Notes under the pieces: generated by a model
The model's input: only the letters and a program-made list of their open reading frames with translations
Database searches by the model: none
Told to the model about the DNA's origin: nothing
Part shown: positions 46,083 to 54,881 of the stretch, piece after piece
Layout of the letters: every line of letters starts with the position of its first letter
Numbering within the stretch: the stretch's first letter is position 1
Program-made: the position numbers and the translations under genes
NCBI GenBank assembly: GCA_964390335.1
Contig: CAYMHU010000001.1
Span: 1-64,000 of the forward strand
Direction of reading: 5' to 3'
Source: Granulosicoccus sp964390335
Lineage (GTDB): Bacteria; Pseudomonadota; Gammaproteobacteria; Granulosicoccales; Granulosicoccaceae
Length of the DNA: 64,000 nt

Positions 46083-47689
46083 TGAAAATGGTAGTGTCAC
46101 CTGCAAATTTTATAGACGTTGGCGAGCCAGCGGATCCGAACTCAGCCGCGGATGCAGCCAACGAACCGAACGATATTGGCAATAACAGTGCTCCTACTCC
46201 TCTGGGTGGCGCAGCTACTCGCCCGCCTGTTGACCTGCCCTACACCTTCGCCAAGCGCCATGGGGTGCTACTGGAAACAATAGACGGCGAATTGTATTTG
46301 GTGCAAAGACCTGGTGTTAGCGTCATGGCTTTAACTGAAGCCAGACGTAAAGCCGGACAAGCCATGAAAGTGCAAACCATCGATAGCGATGAGTTTGATG
46401 CACGTTTAACTCGTCATTATGAAGGCGAAACCGGACAAGCCATGGATATCATGGATGACTTCGGCGACGACATGGATTTAAACGAGCTTGCCGATGCGCT
46501 ACCCGAACCAGAAGATTTATTAGAGTCTACCGACGATGCTCCAGTTATCCGGCTGATTAACGCGATGTTAACGGAAGCAGTGCGTAAACAAGCATCGGAT
46601 GTACATATAGAACCTTTTGAATCACGTTTAGCGGTGCGATATCGCGTTGATGGCGTGATGCAAAAAATGATCGACCCGCCGCGTGAAATTGCACCATTAA
46701 TTATTTCGCGCTTGAAAGTCATGGCGAAGCTCGACATTGCAGAGAGGCGTTTGCCACAAGATGGTCGCATCTCGTTACGCGTTGCTGGACGTCCTGTTGA
46801 TATCCGAGTATCAACTCTGCCCTCTGGTCATGGCGAGCGTGTTGTGCTGCGTTTATTAGATAAACAAGCAGGACGACTCGATCTTGAACACTTAGGCATG
46901 CCCAAAGAAGCGTTTAACAGCTTAACCAAAAGCTTGTCGTTATCACACGGTATTATTCTGGTTACCGGTCCAACAGGCTCTGGTAAAACCACCACCTTGT
47001 ACGCAGCGTTATCACGACTCAATACGTCACGCTATTCCATATTAACGGTTGAAGATCCCATCGAATACTACCTCGATGGTATTGGTCAAACGCAGGTTAA
47101 CAACAAAGTTGATCTGGATTTCGCGCGGGGTTTGCGCGCGATACTACGACAAGATCCAGACATCGTCATGGTTGGTGAGATTCGTGACCTTGAAACAGCT
47201 GAAATTGCGGTACAAGCCAGCTTGACTGGTCACTTGGTGTTATCAACCTTGCATACGAACACGGCTGTTGGCGCTGTGACGCGAATGCGCGATATGGGCA
47301 TCGAACCGTTTCTGCTGGCCTCCAGTCTGGTTGGCCTCGTGGCCCAGCGACTAGTACGACTGCTGTGCCCCGATTGCAAACGTCCGGTAACACCCACGCA
47401 TTCAGAGTTAAAAATCTTGCGCGCTACTGTGTCTCAGGCAACCAACGTTCATGCTGCGCACGGTTGCGATAAGTGTAATCACACCGGATACGTTGGCCGA
47501 ACCGGTATTTATGAAGTGGTTGAAGTCGACGATAAAATGCGCACCATGATCCACGACGGCGAATCAGAACACGATCTTGAAAAACACGCGCGATCAAGGC
47601 ATCCCGGTATTCAAGATGACGGTGCGCGTCTTGTACTGGATGGAAACACCTCACTAGAGGAAGTGCTCCGCGTTACCCGAGAAGCTTAA
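46082..47689 (+). CDS. gspE: GspE: type II secretion ATPase
   Basis: The 535-aa assembly ATPase has an N1E-type N-terminal domain with an extra acidic/Asn-rich leader (about 1-45), Walker A VTGPTGSGKTTTLYAALSRL, Asp box LTVEDPIEYYLDGIGQTQ, Walker B DPDIVMVGEIRDLETAEI, His box HLVLSTLHTNTAVGAVTRM and the four-cysteine zinc site (LLCPDCK then GCDKCNHTGY). It powers pseudopilus growth with GspF, whose gene overlaps its stop by 1 bp. Confidence 0.95.
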   Translation: MKMVVSPANFIDVGEPADPNSAADAANEPNDIGNNSAPTPLGGAATRPPVDLPYTFAKRHGVLLETIDGELYLVQRPGVSVMALTEARRKAGQAMKVQTIDSDEFDARLTRHYEGETGQAMDIMDDFGDDMDLNELADALPEPEDLLESTDDAPVIRLINAMLTEAVRKQASDVHIEPFESRLAVRYRVDGVMQKMIDPPREIAPLIISRLKVMAKLDIAERRLPQDGRISLRVAGRPVDIRVSTLPSGHGERVVLRLLDKQAGRLDLEHLGMPKEAFNSLTKSLSLSHGIILVTGPTGSGKTTTLYAALSRLNTSRYSILTVEDPIEYYLDGIGQTQVNNKVDLDFARGLRAILRQDPDIVMVGEIRDLETAEIAVQASLTGHLVLSTLHTNTAVGAVTRMRDMGIEPFLLASSLVGLVAQRLVRLLCPDCKRPVTPTHSELKILRATVSQATNVHAAHGCDKCNHTGYVGRTGIYEVVEVDDKMRTMIHDGESEHDLEKHARSRHPGIQDDGARLVLDGNTSLEEVLRVTREA

Positions 47690-48915
47690 TGGCCGCGTTT
47701 GAGTATGTTGCGCTAGACCTTAAAGGCCGGGAAAAGAAAGGCGTATTAGAAGCCGATACTGCACGCCTTGCACGTGCTCAACTGCGCTCACAAGAGTTAA
47801 CCCCGTTGCAGGTCGACGAAACGACCGTCCGTAAATCCAAAAACAACGCGACTGGTGCCACGTCAAAAACCTTTCGCGGTGGTATCAAAACTAACGATCT
47901 TGCGTTAATGACGCGGCAAATCGCTACGCTCAGTGGTGCGGGCACCCCGCTGGAAGAAGCGCTAGCGGCAGTTGCAAAGCAAACAGAAAAACCGCGCATT
48001 CAATCTTTGATCTTATCGGTACGATCAAAAGTACTAGAAGGCCACACATTTGCATCGTCACTGAAAGATTACCCGAAGGTATTCCCGGAAATTTACCAAG
48101 CAACGGTTGCAGCAGGCGAACAATCAGGTCATCTCGATTCCGTGCTGGAACGTTTAGCGGATTACACCGAGGAACGCCAGGTCGCAAATGCGACTGTTAA
48201 AAAAGCCTTGATCTACCCAAGCATGCTGGTCATCGCGTCCATTCTGATTGTGGCGTTTTTACTCGCTTATGTTGTGCCACAGGTTGTTCAGGTCTTCGAG
48301 GGCATGGGTCAGGCACTACCACCGTTAACGGTCGCGTTATTAGCAACCAGCGCGTTTGTACGCGAATGGGGAATCATTGCTGCCATCATCATATTTGCAC
48401 TGGTCTTTCTGTTTGGACGTGCGATGCGAGGTGAAGCGTTTAAAACGCGTGTGCACGGGTTTTTATTAAAAATTCCGCTCATTAAACGCTTAATACGAGG
48501 CCACAATACAGCGCAGTTTGCGCGAACCCTGAGTATTTTATCGGCCAGTGGCGTACCAGTGCTAGAAGCATTGAATATTGCGGCACAGGTTATCACTAAC
48601 CGCCCTATGCGCACCGCTGTTGATACTGCGGCCATGCAAGTCAGAGAGGGGTCTACGTTGGGTAGCGCATTGGAGCGCACTGGATACTTTCCACCGATGA
48701 TGTTGCATTTGGTTGCAAGCGGTGAAGCTTCAGGGCAGTTGGACATGATGCTAGGCAAAGCGGCCACGCATCAGGAGCGAGAGCTTAACTCGGTGATGTC
48801 TATCTTCCTTGGCTTGTTTGAACCTATTGTTATTTTGATTATGGGTGGCGTGGTGTTGACTATCGTATTAGGTATTCTGCTGCCGATATTCGAGATGAAC
48901 CAGTTGGTTGTATAA
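47689..48915 (+). CDS. gspF: GspF: type II secretion inner-membrane platform protein
   Basis: The 408-aa polytopic protein has two T2SSF domains with LMTRQIATLSGAGTPLEEAL and FARTLSILSASGVPVLEALN, and three transmembrane helices (about 173-193, 225-245, 376-400). It anchors the GspE ATPase to the membrane. The gspCDEF run ends here; gspG-gspM are not in the window. Confidence 0.95.
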   Translation: MAAFEYVALDLKGREKKGVLEADTARLARAQLRSQELTPLQVDETTVRKSKNNATGATSKTFRGGIKTNDLALMTRQIATLSGAGTPLEEALAAVAKQTEKPRIQSLILSVRSKVLEGHTFASSLKDYPKVFPEIYQATVAAGEQSGHLDSVLERLADYTEERQVANATVKKALIYPSMLVIASILIVAFLLAYVVPQVVQVFEGMGQALPPLTVALLATSAFVREWGIIAAIIIFALVFLFGRAMRGEAFKTRVHGFLLKIPLIKRLIRGHNTAQFARTLSILSASGVPVLEALNIAAQVITNRPMRTAVDTAAMQVREGSTLGSALERTGYFPPMMLHLVASGEASGQLDMMLGKAATHQERELNSVMSIFLGLFEPIVILIMGGVVLTIVLGILLPIFEMNQLVV

Positions 48916-48930
48916 ATCGCATATAGTAAC

Positions 48931-49131
48931 CTAGCGACGCTTCTTCGGTTTACGACCAGTAAACGGATACTGCTGAAGCGCATCCATTTCTTCGCATGCG
49001 CGCCTTATCATAAAGTCAGTGATTTCCTGCTCAACATTACGAATATCGACAATAGCTCCATAGGTCAGCTCTGCCGGTAATGGACGCAGTACCGCACCTT
49101 CAGGTATGTGCTGAAATTTCATCGGTTGCAT
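48931..49131 (-). CDS. Small hypothetical protein (66 aa)
   Basis: A short protein with a basic C-terminus (TGRKPKKRR), an EQEITDFMIRRACEEMDAL helix in the middle, no signal peptide or membrane helix. GGGGGA lies a few bases before ATG 49131, which is the best evidence that it is translated. I do not recognise a family. It converges on gspF and is followed upstream by the polyphosphate kinase gene on the same strand. Confidence 0.55.
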   Translation of the reverse strand: MQPMKFQHIPEGAVLRPLPAELTYGAIVDIRNVEQEITDFMIRRACEEMDALQQYPFTGRKPKKRR

Positions 49132-49201
49132 TGTGCTTCCCCCAAGTTTGAATCATTGCTTTGGTCGTCAACGTGCAAATAACACGCAAATCGAAGACCA
49201 A

Positions 49202-50077
49202 TCAGAGTGATTCTGTCTCCAAATTGTCGATGTGCTGTTCAAACAGCGCTAATTCTTCATCCGACTTCACCGGAAATTGCAGTGGTAAAGACTTCAATTT
49301 CTCTGCAATGATCTGTGCCACGCATAAACGCATGTACGGCTTATCGTCCGCTGGAATGGCATACCAGGGCGCGTATTCAGTTGACGTCTCGTTTAGTAGC
49401 TCCTGATATGCAGCCATGTAATCGGTCCATTTCGCCCGTTCCGATAAATCGGTTTTGGAAAATTTCCAGTAGCGCTCAGGCGTTGTTAGTCGGCTTAGAA
49501 ACCGAGCTTTTTGTTCCTCAGGCGATACGTTTAACCAGAACTTCAAAATAATGGTGCCGTTACGTTCCAGGTGCCGTTCGTGTTCACGGATAGATTCAAA
49601 ACGCTCATCCCAAATTCGACTGGTATCGATATGCGGCAAGCGTTGGTTGTGTAAATATTTGGGCCTAACCCTGACCGCCAACACTTCCTCGTAATAGCTT
49701 CGATTAAAAATACCGATTCGACCTCGCTCGGGCAGGCGCCGAGCGGTACGCCACAAGAAGTCATGTTCCAGCTCTTCGTTAGACGGTGCCTTAAACGAAT
49801 AAACCTGGCACCCCGCCGGATTAACACCACTCATGACGGCGCGAATAGTGCCGTCCTTACCCGCAGCATCCATTGCTTGAAATACCAGCAACATAGAGAA
49901 GCGATCGTCGGCATACAGTTTTCTTTGCAGCTTACTGATTTCGCGTACGCGCTTCTTTAACGATTTTTCCAGCGTTTTTTTACTATGCGTATTTTCACTG
50001 GGCATGCTCGAGTAATCCGATACACGAAAGCTTTTATCAAACGGCACGATCATGGCATCGGTTGCTGGCGTAATCAC
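49202..50077 (-). CDS. ppk2: Polyphosphate kinase 2 family protein
   Basis: The 291-aa PPK2 uses polyphosphate to phosphorylate nucleoside mono- or diphosphates. Walker A is FQAMDAAGKDGTIRAVMSGV, the Walker B region is GRIGIFNRSYYEEVLAVRVR with HP-like surroundings, and the lid is LSRLTTPERYWKFSKTDLSE. The single-domain form of about 290 aa belongs to class I or III; the specificity cannot be told. It is coupled to msrA by a 4-bp overlap. Confidence 0.92.
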   Translation of the reverse strand: MITPATDAMIVPFDKSFRVSDYSSMPSENTHSKKTLEKSLKKRVREISKLQRKLYADDRFSMLLVFQAMDAAGKDGTIRAVMSGVNPAGCQVYSFKAPSNEELEHDFLWRTARRLPERGRIGIFNRSYYEEVLAVRVRPKYLHNQRLPHIDTSRIWDERFESIREHERHLERNGTIILKFWLNVSPEEQKARFLSRLTTPERYWKFSKTDLSERAKWTDYMAAYQELLNETSTEYAPWYAIPADDKPYMRLCVAQIIAEKLKSLPLQFPVKSDEELALFEQHIDNLETESL

Positions 50078-50730
50078 AACACTGTATCCGTATCAACAAT
50101 TGAGCAGCTGGCACCGGTTCCGCGCATACTGCAATACCCGCCGGGATTTTTATGCAAGTACTGCTGATGCTCATCTTCTGCATAGTAAAAAGCGGGGGCA
50201 GGAATTATCTCAGTGGTGATATCACCATAGCCCTGTTTCTGTAATGCTGATTGAAATTGAGCTTTTGACTTTAAAGCCAACTCCATTTGTTGTTCAGAGT
50301 GGGTATAGATGCCCGAGCGATACTGAGTACCTTGATCGGGACCTTGCCGCATACCCTGTGTTGGATCGTGATTTTCCCAAAACAGACTAAGCAATTGTGT
50401 GTAGCTGATTTGCGCCGGGTCGAACACCACTTGCACAACTTCGTTGTGTCCAGTGAGTCCGGAACACACCTCTTTGTAATGTGGGTTGGGCGTGAGTCCA
50501 CCAGCAAAACCCACGGCGGTTGAATATACGCCCTTCTGCTGCCAGAACAAGCGTTCGATACCCCAATAGCATCCCATACCGAACAGCGCGAGTTCGTAAC
50601 CTTCTGGCCAAGGTCCGCTCATAGGATTACCCAATACGCAATGCGTTGGAGCAACGCGTATCGCAACATCACGCCCGGGTAAGGCGTCCTGCTCACTCGG
50701 TAATGCCGATTTTTTAAACAGTCCAAACAC
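50074..50730 (-). CDS. msrA: Peptide methionine sulfoxide reductase MsrA
   Basis: MsrA (218 aa) reduces the S form of methionine sulfoxide. The active site GMGCYWGIERLFWQ has Cys54, followed by VGFAGGLTPNPHYKEVCSGL and the GHNEVVQVVFDP strand. The extended N-terminus of about 40 residues (SALPSEQDALPGRD) is typical of the longer E. coli-like form. Cys-containing C-terminal YCSMRGTGASC may hold the resolving cysteine. It precedes ppk2 on the same strand. Confidence 0.95.
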   Translation of the reverse strand: MFGLFKKSALPSEQDALPGRDVAIRVAPTHCVLGNPMSGPWPEGYELALFGMGCYWGIERLFWQQKGVYSTAVGFAGGLTPNPHYKEVCSGLTGHNEVVQVVFDPAQISYTQLLSLFWENHDPTQGMRQGPDQGTQYRSGIYTHSEQQMELALKSKAQFQSALQKQGYGDITTEIIPAPAFYYAEDEHQQYLHKNPGGYCSMRGTGASCSIVDTDTVL

Positions 50731-50993
50731 CTGATAACCTCAATCACCAGAACAAAAAGTCGTGCAAAGTTCTGTAGTTGTGCTACGACATTACCTAAGC
50801 TTGCTTAAACGAAACTGAAAGACTGGTGTTAATGGACGAATGCCGCCGCGATTACGCCAATTCGAAGAGTTACATACTGTAAAGATTCTTTTACCGACAA
50901 CACAAAGAGGTATAAAGGCGCAGTACAAGACAATACTGTGACACCTACCTCAAAAAATCTGCATTGAAAAAGAAGTTGTACGCGAGCCCGGAT

Positions 50994-51455
50994 TTAACCG
51001 ATGCGTTGCATTGCGGTTACTGCGATTAACAGTATTAAACCTAACACCAGATTAACTAACACAATGTGCCTTATGCGATTAAGCACCGCACCGGCCTCTG
51101 GCCAGTTTTCATTGGCTATATGCGTTTTGAAGATTGGATAGACTCTGTAAAACAAATAGATAAACAGCACCATCATAAGCAAGCCGAGCAAGTGCATGAT
51201 ATGCACATACATCGGCGCTTGCGCAAAGCCGTTAAACCAAGAAAAGATCATCCAGTAACCTGTCGTCAACAACACCAAAACAGATAACCAGACCCAAGGA
51301 AAAAAGCGTTTAAAAATACCAGCCCAAATCATTAACCTGTCAGGCGGATCGATTGCGGTCAACGTTGGTCGTAATACGATGTAAGAAAAAAACAAACCGC
51401 CGACCCAAAGCACGGCCGCAAGCACATGTAAAGCGATGGCAATAGCATTGATCAT
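50994..51455 (-). CDS. CopD-like integral membrane protein
   Basis: The 153-aa protein has four transmembrane helices (about 4-26, 53-74, 84-106, 130-150) and the family features ALHVLAAVLWVGGLFFSYIV at the N-terminus and MHLLGLLMMVLFIYLF in the third helix; the conserved His residues fit the heme- or copper-related CopD/DUF superfamily. Substrate unknown. It is a single gene. Confidence 0.75.
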   Translation of the reverse strand: MINAIAIALHVLAAVLWVGGLFFSYIVLRPTLTAIDPPDRLMIWAGIFKRFFPWVWLSVLVLLTTGYWMIFSWFNGFAQAPMYVHIMHLLGLLMMVLFIYLFYRVYPIFKTHIANENWPEAGAVLNRIRHIVLVNLVLGLILLIAVTAMQRIG

Positions 51456-51505
51456 AACTGGGCGAAACTTTTAGGTATGTTGACAAGCACGCTAAGGTGC
51501 AAGAA

Positions 51506-52141
51506 CTACTGGTAGCTACTGACAAATCGGTGGATTGTTGACGCCGCAACGGATACCGAATGGTTCTGAAGTTTAACGTACCGATCTCCACTGAGATACG
51601 CACCGTATCCACGCAACATACCCATGAGTCGATAAGAACCGGCATCGCAAGTTAACAAGCCCCCACCTGATTGCCCGGAATCTATGGGCGCACTGGTGTG
51701 TAAATCGCCTGAGCGGTTACGTTGGAAAATACCACTGGAGGTTGTTTTACCTTGCGCTTTAGGAAAACCAACAGCCCATACTGGTTGTCGCTCTGTGGGC
51801 TGACCCAATGACAGTGGTACTGGATTGATATCGCGTGTGTCGACCTTGAGAACCGCTAAATCCGATCTGCGATCAATCAGGAGTAACGTGGCAACACGAA
51901 AACCTTCATCCACGCGCACAAAATACTGACCAGCTCCGTCCACGGCATGGGCTGCAGTTAATACTCGGTTTGGAGCGAATACAACACCGCTAGCGTGACT
52001 GCCATGATCGGTAGCAACTGGCACGATAGCTTCAAGCGTTTTGTTATCCGGCCATACACATTCTGGCGCTGCTACAACTTGCAATGGCAAAAGCGCCGTC
52101 CAAATCAGTAGCGCACCTATTATTTTTTTGGTGCTCAGCAT
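51506..52141 (-). CDS. Secreted trypsin-like serine protease
   Basis: The 211-aa protein has a signal peptide (cleavage near residue 25, VVAAPE) and a chymotrypsin-fold protease domain with the complete triad: H65 in VLTAAHAVDG, D94 in RRSDLAVLKV and S158 in IDSGQSGGGLL. Unlike DegP it has no PDZ domain and unlike classic trypsin few cysteines (two). It is probably periplasmic or secreted, possibly via the type II system, although nothing in the sequence proves this. It has a purine-rich ribosome-binding site before ATG 52141. Confidence 0.87.
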   Translation of the reverse strand: MLSTKKIIGALLIWTALLPLQVVAAPECVWPDNKTLEAIVPVATDHGSHASGVVFAPNRVLTAAHAVDGAGQYFVRVDEGFRVATLLLIDRRSDLAVLKVDTRDINPVPLSLGQPTERQPVWAVGFPKAQGKTTSSGIFQRNRSGDLHTSAPIDSGQSGGGLLTCDAGSYRLMGMLRGYGAYLSGDRYVKLQNHSVSVAASTIHRFVSSYQ

Positions 52142-52526
52142 GTCTCTTCCCTAACGGCTTTTGTAACCGTGTTTGCGTGTTTGTAGCGACGCTTACCAAA
52201 CCTAATGAAGCCCGATTTCGTTTCTAGACTGCAGGATGTGGTCTGGTTACCAAAGCTATTTCACGTTTTGGTGGGATCGCTCCCACCCCCAAAAAAATGA
52301 GCCTTAGTCTCAATCTGTGCTGAGTACTGTGCGCGTGGCTGGAGTCGATGACTGAGTCTGATTAAGGACCCAACCGCGCTGGCTGGGACCAGTCTAGCGT
52401 ATGAAAAGGCAGGATGAAATAACCTTTGGAGACGGGTTAATGACGTCTAACTCACTGAATTTATTAAGTGTTGTTTTAAGTTTGTTGTTCAACTAATTGA
52501 TTTTGATAAGGTAACATACGCAGATT
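52142..52526. other. Intergenic region upstream of the protease gene
   Basis: About 385 bp with no supported gene. It contains a perfect 7-bp hairpin GGTGGGA-TCGC-TCCCACC at 52270-52287 followed by AAAAAAA. On the minus strand the U run precedes rather than follows the hairpin, so it does not look like a terminator for the protease gene's strand; it may be a leader structure. Confidence 0.45.
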
Positions 52527-53030
52527 TTAGCCACCCAGTTGCAGCCCTATACCAAAGATAAATCTTGGTCTTTCGGCTAAATCATCCGGATTCCATAGGT
52601 GAATATCGTTGATCGTCATGGTTGGGTAGTCATATTTGGCTTGACCAACCGACCCCTGCACGACTCCTTGCAAGCTGCCAAGCACCGTTATGCTACGACC
52701 CGCGGCAAAGGTTTCCGTTTCAAGATACTCGGGCGATTGCATCAGAAAACGACCGCGTGATGGTTTAGTTGTGTCTGGTCTTTGGTGACGATCAAGCGGG
52801 TAATCCAATACCTCGAATTGTGTTCTGTCGGCAAGGTTAACAGCGCTCACTATCACGCCGCCCCAGATCACAGTACCTTTTGCTGAAGCTGGATTAGCAC
52901 GTGCATTATCAGGCGTTATCTGCACCGTTACCGTATCGGTTGATATAGGAGGTGTTGCACAAGCTATAAGGGTGCAACACACAAAAATGAGTGATGCAAT
53001 CAAAGTGCTTCGATGGATACATCCGTTCAT
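52527..53030 (-). CDS. Slp family outer-membrane lipoprotein, copy 1
   Basis: The 167-aa protein has a lipoprotein signal (lipobox LIACA, lipidated Cys near residue 24) and the Slp domain: GTVIWGGVIVSAVNLADRTQ, FEVLDYPLD, SRGRFLMQSPEYLE and QAKYDYPTMTINDIHLW. Slp proteins are outer-membrane lipoproteins induced in starvation or stationary phase in E. coli; their job is unclear. A second Slp gene lies 16 bp upstream on the same strand. Confidence 0.88.
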   Translation of the reverse strand: MNGCIHRSTLIASLIFVCCTLIACATPPISTDTVTVQITPDNARANPASAKGTVIWGGVIVSAVNLADRTQFEVLDYPLDRHQRPDTTKPSRGRFLMQSPEYLETETFAAGRSITVLGSLQGVVQGSVGQAKYDYPTMTINDIHLWNPDDLAERPRFIFGIGLQLGG

Positions 53031-53046
53031 TGAATTGCTCTATTAA

Positions 53047-53667
53047 CTAATAAGTTCTAAGTAAATGGTCATGATCGTGACGGTCTGCTAGATCATGAAA
53101 CGGCCAATCATTCCAGTAGCGATCAAAAAAGTGTTTGTGAGCAAAGTCATCGCTCGTAAATCCCTTGCGTGGCTTCCACAACTTATACTGGAAAACCGCC
53201 ATTACCGGAAATGGGTAAGTTGCCTCACCGATTAACCCTGGACGAACTTCCTGTACGGTTCCAACTAAACTGATATCTGTTCCATCGGGTAACAACTCGG
53301 GGTCCACAAACCCGGCAATCTCCGCAACAAATCGACCATCACTTTCATCACTTAAAATAGGCCGCCCCGTTTTCCATAAAGGCCGGGACACGATCTCTAA
53401 TACAGTGACATCAGGCTTATTTAGTACCGATACAATAGAACCGCCCCATCTAACCGCCAGACCAGTCTCAGCCTGACCCGATTGCAGCTCAGGTATGGAA
53501 ATGTCAGAAACCTGACCTTTTGGCAGTGGAGTCGCGCACCCCGTCACAAGTACGACGCACAATACAAACGGAGTCCGCCAGCTAACTGCAGCAACCAAGG
53601 GCACAAAGCGCAAGAAAGAGCGCGGACAGATGTACTGCTGCATGAAAATACCACCCAAGTTGCCCAC
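53047..53667 (-). CDS. Slp family outer-membrane lipoprotein, copy 2
   Basis: The 206-aa paralogue of the next gene shares the Slp pattern: VRWGGSIVSVLNKPDVTVLE, IVSRPLWKTGRPI, DGRFVAEIAGFVDPE and EATYPFPVMAVFQYKLW. The lipobox is VTGCA (Cys about residue 44), preceded by a hydrophobic segment; the start may be at an internal Met (residue 9, MQQYICPR) rather than 53667. The C-terminus has a His/Asp-rich tail (DLADRHDHDH) that the other copy lacks and that could bind metal. Confidence 0.85.
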   Translation of the reverse strand: MGNLGGIFMQQYICPRSFLRFVPLVAAVSWRTPFVLCVVLVTGCATPLPKGQVSDISIPELQSGQAETGLAVRWGGSIVSVLNKPDVTVLEIVSRPLWKTGRPILSDESDGRFVAEIAGFVDPELLPDGTDISLVGTVQEVRPGLIGEATYPFPVMAVFQYKLWKPRKGFTSDDFAHKHFFDRYWNDWPFHDLADRHDHDHLLRTY

Positions 53668-54077
53668 TCCCCCAGACCGTTCTGGTCAATCATTATGCAG
53701 GGAACACGAGGATGGGCAACACGCAGAATTACGGGTTTGCATTATTTTACGTATTCCGCATCAAAAAAATCGAAGCCACAGTAGCGGGGTTGGGTTATTT
53801 CTTGCAAATCGTAAATAAATCACGTCTGCGACAACCATCTCGTAAAGATGGCCTATGGTCTAACGAGACACACAAAAGTCAAAGATATTTGTTAAAAATT
53901 ATTGAGAAAACGCCGTTAAGGATTAAGCGTAATCGACTAACACTTTACATAAATCGTACCCAGTCGCGTTACAAATGTTAACTAGCTAACACGTTAAAAC
54001 GAACCAAATACCACTACTTAGTTTATAACTTATTTGGGTTAACAAACAGCGAGTACTTGAAGAGGTCATAAGAACTT
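53668..54077. other. Intergenic region between slp genes and the hypothetical gene at 54078
   Basis: About 410 bp, AT-rich towards the right, where divergent promoters of the slp pair and the next gene must lie. Three overlapping plus-strand frames here (for example 53712-53981) have no recognisable features and are taken as chance. No RNA gene was seen. Confidence 0.4.
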
Positions 54078-54374
54078 ATGCAAACAATAAGCAAAGCAGC
54101 AAACCTTCTCAATATCAGTGAATATCGTTTATTCAACGAAGCCTACTTAAATTGGTTTGGTGACAGACCCAATGCTGATGATATTACAGTTGTGTTCGCG
54201 CATTTTAAAATGTACGGCGAAGTACCTGAATGGGCACGCAGTTTTGCCAAAGGTGTTTTAAATGATTTGGAAGCAAACCGACAGGTTAATCTCAATTCAT
54301 ACTGCCTGTTAAACCTTTCTCCGCGAGTTGGTGGTAAACCGGATATCAGCTTTACGTTACTGAATAAAAAGTAA
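54078..54374 (+). CDS. Conserved-looking hypothetical protein (98 aa)
   Basis: The protein begins MQTISKAANLLNISEYRLFN, which looks like a short helix-turn-helix (ISKAANLLNISEYRLF), then NWFGDRPNADDITVVFAHFK, and a C-terminal part with no clear fold. An AGAGG site lies 12 nt before ATG 54078. The N-terminal pattern resembles DNA-binding regulators but the domain is too short to classify. It is a single gene followed by a terminator. Confidence 0.6.
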   Translation: MQTISKAANLLNISEYRLFNEAYLNWFGDRPNADDITVVFAHFKMYGEVPEWARSFAKGVLNDLEANRQVNLNSYCLLNLSPRVGGKPDISFTLLNKK

Positions 54375-54422
54375 TGCGTACACGCCGATCACGTTTACGT
54401 GATGATGGCAATAAAAGATGGC

Positions 54423-54455
54423 AAAAAAAGGAGCGACTTGATCGCCCTTTTTTTT
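54423..54455. terminator. Bidirectional Rho-independent terminator
   Basis: An A-rich stretch plus GG(A)GCGA pairs with TCGCCC and a run of eight T's (54449-54456) around a CTTGA loop. It lies between the hypothetical gene and the converging uraH gene and fits the U-rich requirement in both directions. Confidence 0.8.
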
Positions 54456-54477
54456 GGCCGATATTTTTTGTAAGCGG

Positions 54478-54819
54478 TTACGATCCTCTGTAGGTTGAGT
54501 AACCATAAGGGTTAAGCAGCAACGGCACATGATAGTGTTGGCCATCTCCGGTAATCTGAAAGACCACTTCCGCATAGGGATAAAAACTGTCGACATTAAG
54601 GCGCTGATAATAGTCACCTAACGCAAAACTCAGCTTATACACACCCGCAGCCAGATTATTTTCGTTCGCCAGTAAATCACTAACCCGGCCATCATCGTTG
54701 GTTGTACCGGAACCCAAGCTAAGCCAGTTTCCATCAAGCTGTTGGAAAAGTTCGATAGGTACACCCTGAGCTGGTTTGCCCAATGAGGTATCAAGGATAT
54801 GAGATGTGATTTGAGACAT
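54478..54819 (-). CDS. uraH: 5-hydroxyisourate hydrolase (transthyretin-like)
   Basis: The 113-aa HIUase hydrolyses 5-hydroxyisourate in urate breakdown. It has the N-terminal SQITSHILDTSLGKPAQGVP with the catalytic His (H7), the Arg in NDDGRVSDL, HYHVPLLLNPYGYSTY and the defining C-terminal YRGS. ATG 54819 matches the family start; the open frame extends to 54882 without support. Other urate genes are absent here, so it may act on imported or internal purine products. Confidence 0.93.
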   Translation of the reverse strand: MSQITSHILDTSLGKPAQGVPIELFQQLDGNWLSLGSGTTNDDGRVSDLLANENNLAAGVYKLSFALGDYYQRLNVDSFYPYAEVVFQITGDGQHYHVPLLLNPYGYSTYRGS

Positions 54820-54881
54820 GGTGTTAACTTTTTTCGCAATGGTTTCGTACAATGCTACGCCATGCTGAAGCCAATAGTCCA

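Noticed and set aside
52270..52287. Hairpin GGTGGGA-TCGC-TCCCACC as a terminator
   Set aside because: The A run lies on the wrong side for a minus-strand terminator and no plus-strand gene ends nearby.
53712..53981. 89-aa plus-strand frame before the hypothetical gene
   Set aside because: No ribosome-binding site, basic and low-complexity translation, and no recognisable domain; probably a chance frame in AT-rich intergenic DNA.
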